From assembly GCA_029863605.1 (NCBI GenBank), contig JAOTVB010000003.1, forward strand, positions 84,333 through 137,657: a stretch of 53,325 bases of DNA, given 5' to 3'. Made by a program: the position numbers and the translations under genes. This DNA is from Myxococcales bacterium. GTDB taxonomy: Bacteria > Myxococcota_A > Polyangia > Polyangiales > Houyiibacteriaceae. Under the pieces are notes generated by a model. It had not been told where the DNA came from and did not search any database. It saw only the letters and a list, made by a program, of their open reading frames with translations. Positions 24,075 to 32,146 of this stretch are shown here, piece by piece; positions within the stretch are counted from its first letter, which is position 1; the number at the start of each line of letters is the position of its first letter.

Positions 24075-25784
24075 TCAACGACCGGCAGGGCTCCCGTTCT
24101 TGCGGGGATCGCTCACGGCGTGAAGTCGTCGCTCGGGCCTGTTGACGATGTGGATGGCTTGCACGTTTGCGATGTTTCGGATCGACTCGATCGCGTGACC
24201 CCTCGCTCGTAGGGATTTTTGAAGGGCCTCGTCGAGTGGCGCCTTGGTTTCTACCCGGAGCTTATCAGGGAAACCCTGATGGTGAATCCGCGGTGCGTCG
24301 ACGGCACGGCCGGCGTCCATGCCGAATAGAAGAACGTTCATGGCCACCTGCTGGGTTGCCGTGACGATGCGACTCCCGCCGGAGGCCCCCACGCAGAGCA
24401 CGGGTTTTCCATCTTTGAAGACGATCGTCGGGGACATCGTCGAAACGGGCCTCTTTCGTGGGCCGGGCAGGTTCGGCGCGCCGCCGATCAGCCCAAACGC
24501 GTTGGGCTCGCCGACACCACGCGCAAAGTCGTCCATCTCGTCGTTCATCACGATGCCCGCTGCGGTGAACCGCGCGCCGAAGGGAAGGTTCACCGTCGTG
24601 GTGACCGCCGCGACATTCCCTTCTCGGTCAACGACACACAAGTGCGAGGTCCCGGAGTTGTCAGGGGATGCGCGAGGAGGGCTCGTCCACACGAGTGGCA
24701 GATCGTACGCCTCGGTCGGGTTCGCGTTCTCTCCGGCCGCCAAGGCGGCCCGCTTTTCAATTCGGTTAGGGCTCATCATCCGATCGAGCGGCTGGATGAT
24801 CTGGGCTGGATCACCGAAGTAACGCTCTCGGTCGATGAACGGGCCCTTCCAGGATTCGGCCATCGTGTGAAGCAGAGGAGCGCCGTAGACTGGGGTCCCG
24901 CCAGAAACGCGCTCGAGGATGGTCAGGCTTTGGAGCATCGTGAAGCCACCAGCGCTCGGCGGCGGCGCGGTGACCCAACGATACCCGAACAGGTCCGCGT
25001 TGAGTGGCTCACGGGTCACGACGCGGTAGTCGCGCAGGTCTTGAAAGGTCATGATGCCGCCGCGCTGTTTCACGACTGCGGCCATCTCCCGGCCGAGAGG
25101 GCCACTGTAGAGTTCCTTTACGCCCGCCATCGCAAAGAGCCGGAGCACGTGAGCCAGGCTCGGCCGCCGCAGCATCGCCCCCGGCGCCAGGTTCCACTTG
25201 GACATCACTGGGTCCTGGTCGAGTTGGGCTTCGAAGGAGGCACCCATCGAGGCAAGCGCCGAGCTCACCACGAACCCCTCTTCGGCGAGCCGAAGCGCCG
25301 GTGCGATCACGTCGCTCAGCGACATCGATCCAAAGCGATCGACCAAGGTGGCGATTCCTGCGGGCTCGCCTGGAACCCCGGCCGCGAGGCCGCCGAGCTG
25401 AGAAGGGGCGGCTGCAGGCCCGGGTGGTGTTTCGCCGTCGGCATTGGCGAACATATCGGGTGTCGCAGCGGCGGGCGCCCTCTCTCGGAAGTCGAGGAAG
25501 GTCAGCTCGTCGTCTTTAGCTGAGTAGTAAAGCGCGAAGCCTCCACCGCCTAGCCCGCTGCTCGCGGGATTGACAACGCCCAGCGCAAGCATCGTGGCAG
25601 CCGCGGCGTCGGCGGCGTTGCCTCCGGCAGCCAGGATCTCCGCACCCGCCTTGGAAGCTTCGGGGTGGTCGGCGGCGACCGCGTAGTCGCGGAACAACGC
25701 CGCGTGCTCGACCGACGCACCCGTGGTCGCACCAACCATCAAGAGCGCCGAAACACCCCACAAAGCGATCGAAAACCATCTCAT
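24075..25784 (-). CDS. ggt: Gamma-glutamyltransferase (glutathione hydrolase)
   Basis: A 569-residue Ntn-hydrolase precursor with a signal or membrane segment (MRWFSIALWGVSALLMVGATTGA). The chain has the family start YAVAADHPEASKAGAEIL and GGGGFALYYS, and NSGTSHLCVVD, whose Thr379 should be the self-cleavage and catalytic residue. It ends with GGSRIVTATQQVAMNVL and a proline-rich loop. It would hydrolyse periplasmic or extracellular glutathione and gamma-glutamyl compounds. The open frame extends 36 codons upstream, but that portion is antisense to gshB. It is divergent from glutathione synthetase, an attractive functional pairing. Confidence 0.92.
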   Translation of the reverse strand: MRWFSIALWGVSALLMVGATTGASVEHAALFRDYAVAADHPEASKAGAEILAAGGNAADAAAATMLALGVVNPASSGLGGGGFALYYSAKDDELTFLDFRERAPAAATPDMFANADGETPPGPAAAPSQLGGLAAGVPGEPAGIATLVDRFGSMSLSDVIAPALRLAEEGFVVSSALASMGASFEAQLDQDPVMSKWNLAPGAMLRRPSLAHVLRLFAMAGVKELYSGPLGREMAAVVKQRGGIMTFQDLRDYRVVTREPLNADLFGYRWVTAPPPSAGGFTMLQSLTILERVSGGTPVYGAPLLHTMAESWKGPFIDRERYFGDPAQIIQPLDRMMSPNRIEKRAALAAGENANPTEAYDLPLVWTSPPRASPDNSGTSHLCVVDREGNVAAVTTTVNLPFGARFTAAGIVMNDEMDDFARGVGEPNAFGLIGGAPNLPGPRKRPVSTMSPTIVFKDGKPVLCVGASGGSRIVTATQQVAMNVLLFGMDAGRAVDAPRIHHQGFPDKLRVETKAPLDEALQKSLRARGHAIESIRNIANVQAIHIVNRPERRLHAVSDPRKNGSPAGR

Positions 25785-25813
25785 TATGGCGCCACACCTT
25801 GCCTCCAAACCAT

Positions 25814-25830
25814 CCCCGGTGCTACCGGGG
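25814..25830 (+). promoter_or_regulatory. GC hairpin over the gshB ribosome binding site
   Basis: CCCCGGT (25814-25820), loop GCT, and ACCGGGG (25824-25830) form a perfect 7-bp stem with a three-base loop, ending 6 bases before the gshB ATG at 25837. The right arm supplies the only G-rich stretch that could serve as Shine-Dalgarno sequence, so folding should lower translation. As DNA it may also be a divergent operator, since ggt starts on the other side. Confidence 0.5.
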
Positions 25831-25836
25831 AATCTC

Positions 25837-26790
25837 ATGCGCTTGGTATTCGTGATGGACCCGGTATCGACGGTCATCGTCGACGAGGACACTAGCTTTG
25901 CCTTGATGCTCGAGGCGCAGGCGCGGGGGCATCACGTCGATCATTGCCTGCCTCGAGATGTCGGGCTTCGAGGCAAGAAGGTCCTGGCTCGGGTTCGCAA
26001 GGCGACCATGCAACCGGACCCAGCCGAGCCCATCCAACTTGCGGAGCCCGAAGACGTCGACCTGGTCGATGTCGATGCGGTGTTCATTCGAGCGGACCCG
26101 CCGTTCACCGACGAGTACTTGTGGCTGACTCTCGTCCTCGATCACCTCGATGGAAGCACGCTCGTCGTCAACAATCCCCGGGGGCTCCGCGAGGCGAACG
26201 AAAAGCTCTATGCCCATCACTTCCCGGAAATCGTACCGCCCACGATCATGACCAGCCATCGGGACGAGATCTTGCGATTCCTGAGCGACATAGGTGGCAA
26301 GGCCGTGATCAAGCCGATCGACGGCCATGGGGGTGAAGGCGTGTTTCTCCTGGCCAATGGTGACAGCAATCTCAACGGGCTCATCGAGTCGGTCACGCAC
26401 AAAGGAGCTCGAAATGCGATCGTGCAGGCCTTGATCCCGGAGATCTACGACGAAGGAGACAAACGGATCTTGCTCATCGACGGCGATCTTCTCGGCGTCG
26501 TGGCTCGGATGCCCAGCACAGGCGAGCTTCGGAGCAACATTCACGTCGGAGGATCGGCGATGCCTGCGCAGCTCAGCAAGGCGGACAAGACGATCATCGA
26601 CACGATGCGAGAGCGCTTGTTGGCCGATCGATTGTTTTTCGTAGGGCTCGACGTGATCGGTGGCAAATTGATCGAGGTCAACGTCACGAGCCCAACTCTC
26701 ATCCAACAGATGTCGCGGTTGATGGGTGAGAATCTAGCGACCCCCGTGATCGAGCGCCTGGAAGAAAAAGTCCGCGCCTACCCTGGGTAG
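25837..26790 (+). CDS. gshB: Glutathione synthetase
   Basis: A 317-residue ATP-grasp enzyme joining gamma-glutamylcysteine and glycine. The start MRLVFVMDPVSTV parallels the E. coli GshB start, so the ATG at 25837 is preferred over ATG at 25786. ATP-grasp marks are GKAVIKPIDGHGGEGVF, RILLIDGDLLGVVAR and FVGLDVIGGKLIEVNVTSP. Length equals the E. coli enzyme (316). No gshA is in the window. A GC hairpin just before the ATG may limit translation. Confidence 0.94.
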   Translation: MRLVFVMDPVSTVIVDEDTSFALMLEAQARGHHVDHCLPRDVGLRGKKVLARVRKATMQPDPAEPIQLAEPEDVDLVDVDAVFIRADPPFTDEYLWLTLVLDHLDGSTLVVNNPRGLREANEKLYAHHFPEIVPPTIMTSHRDEILRFLSDIGGKAVIKPIDGHGGEGVFLLANGDSNLNGLIESVTHKGARNAIVQALIPEIYDEGDKRILLIDGDLLGVVARMPSTGELRSNIHVGGSAMPAQLSKADKTIIDTMRERLLADRLFFVGLDVIGGKLIEVNVTSPTLIQQMSRLMGENLATPVIERLEEKVRAYPG

Positions 26791-26799
26791 TCGACCAGC

Positions 26800-27159
26800 T
26801 CATGCGGAGAGGATCCGCACCGCAGCGTTGGCGCCAGCCCCGACGATGATACCGGTACCGATGGCGACGAGCAGTGCCACCGTTGGGATCATGACGTCCA
26901 AGCCGTCGAGCACGAGCCCGGTCATGCCGAAGAACGCGGCGAAAAAGGTCCAGAAGCGAATCGACTTGAAGCTGGCGAGTAAGAACTGCTTCGGAGAGGG
27001 TTGGACTCCGTCGAGTTGGCCTATCTCGCTTGGATCGCTCTGGTCGAGGCCGGCCTCCTGGTCTCCAGCGCCGTCGGGTGAATTATCCCCCACGAGCAAC
27101 GATGCCACCAGTAAGATGGCGCTCAACACGAGCGAGAAGATGTAGAGCTGGATCAACAC
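26800..27159 (-). CDS. Small membrane protein of unknown function
   Basis: A 119-residue protein with a hydrophobic N-terminus (about 3-24), a soluble acidic stretch (25-63), and two hydrophobic segments (about 70-87 and 90-112, the latter Gly-rich). SIRFWTFFAAFFGMTGLVL recalls the membrane part of YqiJ/NfeD-like proteins, but the OB-fold domain is missing and I would not assign it. GTG at 27159 is preceded by GGAGGTGA, the best Shine-Dalgarno in its neighbourhood. It lies downstream of the mevalonate genes with a 25-base gap. Confidence 0.65.
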   Translation of the reverse strand: MLIQLYIFSLVLSAILLVASLLVGDNSPDGAGDQEAGLDQSDPSEIGQLDGVQPSPKQFLLASFKSIRFWTFFAAFFGMTGLVLDGLDVMIPTVALLVAIGTGIIVGAGANAAVRILSA

Positions 27160-27184
27160 GGGTCACCTCCCTCGGCGAGCGGGG

Positions 27185-28123
27185 TCAAGGCACGCAAGGA
27201 CTCACCCCCTGCGTGCCCCATGACACTTCGATAGGATGAAGGCCCGAGTTTCTGCAAGCTCTTTCGAATCGATCGGCAGATCCCTGGTCGACGAAGAACG
27301 CCACCGCGACATCGCCACCGCCAGCGCCGCAGGGCTTCGCGCTCCCAGAAAATCGCTTCGCGAGCTTCTGAGCCCTGTGCAGTCTTTCCTCGACGATCGG
27401 CGCCCCGGCTGCATTTCCTAGCGCTTCCATGGCGTCGGCATAGGCCGCCGCCTCTTCGACGACCGCTTGCGCCGAGCCCGCTTCGAATGCCTGCACGAAC
27501 TGCTCGGCGACAGTCGCCAAATGGCCCATCGAGGTCCGGTAGCCGTGTGGGTCGCCTTGCTGAAAGCGATCGACGTGGTCCAACAGGTCGCTCGTCCGAG
27601 CTGGCTGCCCAGTCCACACGAGCCGTAGGACGAGACCGGTTGGCCTCTCCAGACGGGCGTGGGAGATCCCGCTCTCGTCGCGCGCGAAACCGAGAAATCC
27701 CCCAAAGGTTGCCGCTGCAACGTCGACTCCGCTTCCCTTAGGGGCCACCGATGCATGCCCCAGGAAGGCGCAATCGAAGACCTGGTCCAACACGGCGTCA
27801 TCGGCGAGGTCATGACCGTGGTGATCGAATGCAGCCCCTGCAGCGGCCACGGCCGCCGCGGCGGAGGAGCCCAGCCCTAGCTTGACGCCCTCGGTCTGAA
27901 GGTCGCTGACGTCGAGGACCATCGAGCGTGGCAATGGCCCGAGGCGCTCGCGTGCCAATCCAAGGGTCGCCTCGACCTCCGGGGGCAGAGCATTAGGCTC
28001 GGCCGTCCACGAGGCTTTGACCCGACGGTCGACCGCGGCGACCACCGCTCGCGCGCCTTCGAGCACGGCGTACTCTCCACACAGCAGGGCTTTGCCAGGT
28101 GCGGTAGCGCCGCTAGCGCTCAC
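27185..28123 (-). CDS. Phosphomevalonate kinase
   Basis: A 312-residue GHMP-superfamily kinase. N-terminal APGKALLCGEYAVLEG is the phosphomevalonate kinase type of motif 1, LGLGSSAAAAVA is the ATP-binding loop, and CGAGGGDVAVAF is motif 3. It phosphorylates 5-phosphomevalonate to the diphosphate. The GTG at 28121-28123 overlaps the mvaD stop as GTGA and follows GAGGT; a longer frame to 28168 exists without support. Its place after mvaD and mevalonate kinase completes the three ATP-dependent steps. It could in principle be another GHMP kinase, but the neighbours make that unlikely. Confidence 0.88.
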   Translation of the reverse strand: MSASGATAPGKALLCGEYAVLEGARAVVAAVDRRVKASWTAEPNALPPEVEATLGLARERLGPLPRSMVLDVSDLQTEGVKLGLGSSAAAAVAAAGAAFDHHGHDLADDAVLDQVFDCAFLGHASVAPKGSGVDVAAATFGGFLGFARDESGISHARLERPTGLVLRLVWTGQPARTSDLLDHVDRFQQGDPHGYRTSMGHLATVAEQFVQAFEAGSAQAVVEEAAAYADAMEALGNAAGAPIVEERLHRAQKLAKRFSGSAKPCGAGGGDVAVAFFVDQGSADRFERACRNSGLHPIEVSWGTQGVSPCVP

Positions 28124-29115
28124 GAGCGAACCTCGACCTCGACGGCCGGCCCCGGTTTGGCAACCCACGTCCGGGTGACTCCCGGCGTTCGGTCGAGCGC
28201 TTGTCGGACACGCATTGCATCACCGACCCCGCAGAGCGCCTTTACATGCGGGCCCGCATCCATCGTGGCCCAGGCAGACACCCCGCGCTCCCGAAGTCCA
28301 CGCACCGTCGCCATGGCGGCCAAGGTCGCGGGCGCCCAGTAGAGAATCGCTGGATCCGAGGTCATGGCGCAGCAATGAAACGCGAGGGTGCTTCGCTCCA
28401 TGGCGGTGCCGAGCGTGTCGAGGTCGCGCTCTTTGATCGCGCGCTTGATCTGCCGCGCCCACTTCGGAGCATCGGTCACCCAGGCCTCGTAGTAGGGTGA
28501 GGTCTTTCTCGAGCGCTCCATGCCCTCTGTCGACCCCACTTTCTTCGGCCCACGCTCGGTCACCCCGATCACTAGGCGAACGTTCCAATGATCCGGTGCA
28601 GCGATCGGACGCGCGTACAGGTCACTCTGCCCTCGCACTCCTGCAGGAAGCTCTGCAAAGCCGCCGAAAATCGATCGCGCTGCCGACGCGCTCGATGCAC
28701 GGGCCAATGCACTCAGCTTGCGAGGACTCGATCGCAACCCGGCGGCAGCCGAAGCCGAGGCGGCCAATGCCGCGAAACCCGAAGCGCTCGACGCGAGCCC
28801 AGCCGCGGTGGGAAAATGATTGTGGCTTGCGACGTGTGCACGCGCTCTGATCCCCGCTTGTCGACGAATGGTGTTCAGCATCTTCACGACGCGCTCTTTC
28901 TCGTCGGCAGTGGCGTGCCTCCCGTCGAGCCTGACCAGGTCTTCGGCGAGCTTGCTATCGAAACGAACGCGAGTTTCGGTGACGAGTTGGTCGAGCGTGA
29001 GCGAAATGCTCGGGACCGCCGGAATGTTCTTCTTGACGTCTGCCTTGCCCCAATACTTCGCCAGCGCGATGTTCGCACATGCACGCGCAGTTACTTCTGC
29101 GAGAGGCGGCTTCAC
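28120..29115 (-). CDS. mvaD: Diphosphomevalonate decarboxylase
   Basis: A 331-residue GHMP-superfamily enzyme converting mevalonate diphosphate to isopentenyl diphosphate. It contains ANIALAKYWGKAD near residue 14, NHFPTAAGLASSASGFAALA (ATP and substrate loop), and RSIFGGFAELPAG. Its ATG overlaps the mevalonate kinase stop (ATGA) and its stop overlaps the phosphomevalonate kinase GTG, so these three are strictly coupled. Length is typical of bacterial enzymes. Confidence 0.93.
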   Translation of the reverse strand: MKPPLAEVTARACANIALAKYWGKADVKKNIPAVPSISLTLDQLVTETRVRFDSKLAEDLVRLDGRHATADEKERVVKMLNTIRRQAGIRARAHVASHNHFPTAAGLASSASGFAALAASASAAAGLRSSPRKLSALARASSASAARSIFGGFAELPAGVRGQSDLYARPIAAPDHWNVRLVIGVTERGPKKVGSTEGMERSRKTSPYYEAWVTDAPKWARQIKRAIKERDLDTLGTAMERSTLAFHCCAMTSDPAILYWAPATLAAMATVRGLRERGVSAWATMDAGPHVKALCGVGDAMRVRQALDRTPGVTRTWVAKPGPAVEVEVRS

Positions 29116-30005
29116 CCGCTCACCTCCGTCACGAACGCGCTTTCACCGAGGATCTCGCGGATCCGTAGTGCCTCGTCGCGTTTCGGGACCAGCGCAATCA
29201 TGCATCCACCACCACCCCCCCCGGTCATCTTAGCGCCGAGCGCCCCTGCCTCCCGGGCGGCCTGGCACATCTCATCGAGCTTGGTGGTGCACAGCATGAG
29301 CGAGCTCAAGATGGTGTGGTTGAGGTCCAATAGCTGACCGAGCGCGACGTGATCGCCAGCTTCGATCGCCAGCTTCGCGTTTCGGACGAGCACGTCGATC
29401 GCCTCGAACGCCTTCGTGACACGGACCGGGTCGGATTCCAGCTGGCGGGCCACCGACGAGACCATCTCTTTGGTGCTCGAGCTTTGCCCGCTGTAGCCGA
29501 CCACCAAGTGCAGGGGCTTGTTCGAGCGAAGTGGCTGAAGCGGCTCACCTTTACGAAAGAGCGCCACGCCTCCGACCGCCGACATCGTATTGTCTATCCC
29601 CGAGGGGTTTCCGTGGAAGATCTTCTCCCAGCCATGCGCTGCGTCGGCGAGCTCCTCCCGCGACCTCTCCAACCCGAGCGCCTCGTCGATCGCTTGTAAG
29701 ACGGCAACCCCGATCGCTGCCGAGCAGCCGAGACCCGCACCCCCGGGAAGACGGACTTCTGCACGGACCTCGATCGGCGGCCGTTCCGAATGTCCCGACA
29801 GCGCCACTGCAAATGCGCGTTCGAGCGGTTCGCCGGTCGGATCGGGCCGCACCTCCATGTCCCAGGGGGACAGTATCAACAGGTCTTCATCGGCTGAGGA
29901 CGCTTCGGCCACGACGCCTCGGTCGATGCCGACCGCTATCGCAGGGTATCCGTGCACCACCGCGTGCTCCCCGAGGAGGATGACCTTTCCCCGCCCAAAG
30001 CCCAT
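29112..30005 (-). CDS. mvk: Mevalonate kinase
   Basis: A 297-residue GHMP kinase that converts mevalonate to 5-phosphomevalonate. Motifs are GRGKVILLGEHAVVHGYPAIA, PGGAGLGCSAAIGVAV (GLGSS-type loop with Cys in place of one Ser), GNPSGIDN with substrate-site residues, and KMTGGGGGGCMIALV. The ATG is directly after the polyprenyl synthetase stop (no gap). HMG-CoA synthase and reductase are not in this window, so the upstream half of the pathway must lie elsewhere. Confidence 0.93.
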   Translation of the reverse strand: MGFGRGKVILLGEHAVVHGYPAIAVGIDRGVVAEASSADEDLLILSPWDMEVRPDPTGEPLERAFAVALSGHSERPPIEVRAEVRLPGGAGLGCSAAIGVAVLQAIDEALGLERSREELADAAHGWEKIFHGNPSGIDNTMSAVGGVALFRKGEPLQPLRSNKPLHLVVGYSGQSSSTKEMVSSVARQLESDPVRVTKAFEAIDVLVRNAKLAIEAGDHVALGQLLDLNHTILSSLMLCTTKLDEMCQAAREAGALGAKMTGGGGGGCMIALVPKRDEALRIREILGESAFVTEVSG

Positions 30006-31043
30006 TCAGCTACCTCGTTCTGTCAGCAGCCTGGTCACGTTAGCGAGCATTTGCTTGCCCTCATCGTCGAAAGGACTTGCCGCCAAGGCGCTCCGCGCTT
30101 CGTCGGCCAAGCAGATTAGGCGCTCCTCGACGCGCGCCTTGGCGCCGTCCAACGCGCGAGTGGCTTCCTCGACGTCGGCGTCCGAAGCATCGGGATGTCC
30201 CCAGACTCGCGCGAGCGCAGCTCGGTCGGGCATGCTTGGTGAAAGCTTGTGGAACGCTGCGACGACCGCATTGTGCTTGCCATGACGCAAGTCGTCGCCG
30301 GGCTTGCCGGTCTCTTGGGCGGTGCCGAAGGTGCTCAGGAGATCGTCACGAAGCTGAAACGCGACGCCGACTGGCACGGCCCAGCTTCGTAGTGACTCCA
30401 TCTTGCTTCTTGGTGCGTCAGCAATCAAACCACCCAACTCCGCTGGGCCTCGAGTCGTGTAGCTTCCGGTCTTGAGGCGGTGCATGCGCTCGACGTCTTG
30501 GTCGGCCATCAGGTCGAGTTGCTGTCCCGCAAAAACCTCTTTTTGAATGTCGACGAACAGCGCGAGCGCTTCGTCGCGGCGCCCTTTCGGGAGCGTGCTT
30601 TTCAGAAAGAGCTCCCAACTAAACGTAGATGCCAAGTCACCGGCCAGCACACCCAGGCTTGCACCGAGGTGGGCGTTGCCGTGCTTCTTGGCAAAGGCGA
30701 AATGCACCGCAGGGCCTCCGCGTCGCTCGTCGTCCTCATCCATCCAGTCGTCGTGAATCAGCAAGTAGCTTTGAAGGAGCTCGAGCGACGCTCCGACCTG
30801 AAGTGTAGGGCTGGGATCCGGGTCGCCGCTCGCCGCCCGATAAGCCACCGCGGTGACGATCGGTCGAAGCCGCTTCCCACCCCGCATCGTGAGGTCGCGC
30901 ACCTCCGTAACGAGGTCGATCGCGCGAGGCGAAAGTGCGGCAGACTCCTCTTGCTTCTGCTCAAAAAAGCCACGGAGAATGGTGTCGACCCTCTGCCGAA
31001 CGTCGTTCATCCACGATTCGAGATCCAATTGCCCTTGCGCCAC
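30006..31043 (-). CDS. Polyprenyl (geranylgeranyl-type) diphosphate synthase
   Basis: An isoprenyl diphosphate synthase of about 345 residues. It has GGKRLRP (IPP site), LLIHDDWMDED (first Asp-rich motif near residue 98) and FQLRDDLLSTFG with TGKPGDDLRHGK (second Asp-rich region, where the last Asp of DDxxD is Ser). This long form resembles bacterial geranylgeranyl diphosphate synthases. The start is uncertain: GTG at 31041-31043 follows AGGGA; TTG at 31100 and ATG at 31010 are alternatives. It uses the IPP and DMAPP made by the neighbouring genes and is divergent from fni across about 62 bases. Confidence 0.88.
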   Translation of the reverse strand: MAQGQLDLESWMNDVRQRVDTILRGFFEQKQEESAALSPRAIDLVTEVRDLTMRGGKRLRPIVTAVAYRAASGDPDPSPTLQVGASLELLQSYLLIHDDWMDEDDERRGGPAVHFAFAKKHGNAHLGASLGVLAGDLASTFSWELFLKSTLPKGRRDEALALFVDIQKEVFAGQQLDLMADQDVERMHRLKTGSYTTRGPAELGGLIADAPRSKMESLRSWAVPVGVAFQLRDDLLSTFGTAQETGKPGDDLRHGKHNAVVAAFHKLSPSMPDRAALARVWGHPDASDADVEEATRALDGAKARVEERLICLADEARSALAASPFDDEGKQMLANVTRLLTERGS

Positions 31044-31105
31044 GGTCGGAGTGTCCCTATCCCGAGCTTCGTACACGGCGTAACCCTGCCGAGCAAGCAA
31101 TCCAA

Positions 31106-32146
31106 ATGAGCTCCGACATCAAACAGCGAAAGGCCGATCACCTCGATCTGTGTGCATCCGACGAGGTTTCTTTTCGGCAGCGGACTACCCTGCTCGAGTG
31201 CGTTCGCCTAGTGCACCAATCCCTCCCGGAGGCGGACTTCGATTCCGTCGATACACGGGTTCGCCTTCTAGGCAAGGAGCTTCGCGCACCTCTTCTGATC
31301 GCCGCGATGACCGGCGGCCACGACCGAGCTGCCGAGATCAATCAAGCGCTTGCGTCGATTGCTGATGAACGAGGATACGCATTCGGCTTGGGTAGCCAAC
31401 GGGCCATGCAAAAGAGGCCCGACACCGCCTGGACTTATAAGGTTCGAGAACAGGCCCCAAACGTGCTGCTATTCGGCAACGTCGGCGTCGTGCAGGCGCG
31501 CGATCTTTCTACCGAAGCGATCTCCGAGATGCTCGCCGAAGTAGGTGCGGATGCGCTCTGCCTTCACATGAACCCAGCCATGGAGCTCGTGCAGCCCGAA
31601 GGCGATCGTGACTTTCGCGGCGGGCTCGACACTTTTCGGCGACTTTGGGAAGAGCTCGATCGGCCGCTCATCGCCAAGGAAACAGGCAGTGGGGTGAGCC
31701 GCCAGGTCGCAGAGCAGCTTCACGCGATCGGAATTAGGCACGTCGACACGTCTGGGGCCGGGGGCACGTCTTGGGTGGGCGTGGAAACCCTTCGCGCCGA
31801 AGGCCAGGGCAAGGCAATCGGGGAGGCCCTCTGGGATTGGGGCATTCCAACCGCAGCTTCGGTTCACTACTGTGTCGGTGCAGGCATGACGACCATCGCG
31901 ACCGGGGGTATTCGGTCCGGCATGGACGTCGCCCGTGCTATCGCGCTCGGGGCGGGTTGCGCAGGAATCGCTCGCAACGTGTATCAAGCGTTTCTCCAGG
32001 GCGGAACTGAAGGCGCACGCGCGTTTCTCTCCGGCGTCGAACGGGAGCTTCGCTCGATCATGCTGCTTTGCGGCGCGCGGACCATCGCCGAGCTCAAGCG
32101 CGCGCCTCGCATCATCACCGGCGAGCTCAAAGACTGGATCGACTGA
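31106..32146 (+). CDS. fni: Type 2 isopentenyl-diphosphate delta-isomerase
   Basis: A 346-residue FMN-dependent isomerase, unrelated to the metal-dependent Idi. Motifs are KADHLDLC, LLIAAMTGG (FMN), LGSQRAM, HMNPAMELVQPEGDRDF with the catalytic-loop QPEGD, VDTSGAGGTSWVGVE and GGIRSGMDVARAIALGA. It interconverts IPP and DMAPP. The open frame reaches upstream to 30935, antisense to the synthase gene, so ATG at 31106 is chosen. It is divergent from the pathway genes and ends against the MscS gene, whose stop is adjacent. Confidence 0.95.
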   Translation: MSSDIKQRKADHLDLCASDEVSFRQRTTLLECVRLVHQSLPEADFDSVDTRVRLLGKELRAPLLIAAMTGGHDRAAEINQALASIADERGYAFGLGSQRAMQKRPDTAWTYKVREQAPNVLLFGNVGVVQARDLSTEAISEMLAEVGADALCLHMNPAMELVQPEGDRDFRGGLDTFRRLWEELDRPLIAKETGSGVSRQVAEQLHAIGIRHVDTSGAGGTSWVGVETLRAEGQGKAIGEALWDWGIPTAASVHYCVGAGMTTIATGGIRSGMDVARAIALGAGCAGIARNVYQAFLQGGTEGARAFLSGVERELRSIMLLCGARTIAELKRAPRIITGELKDWID

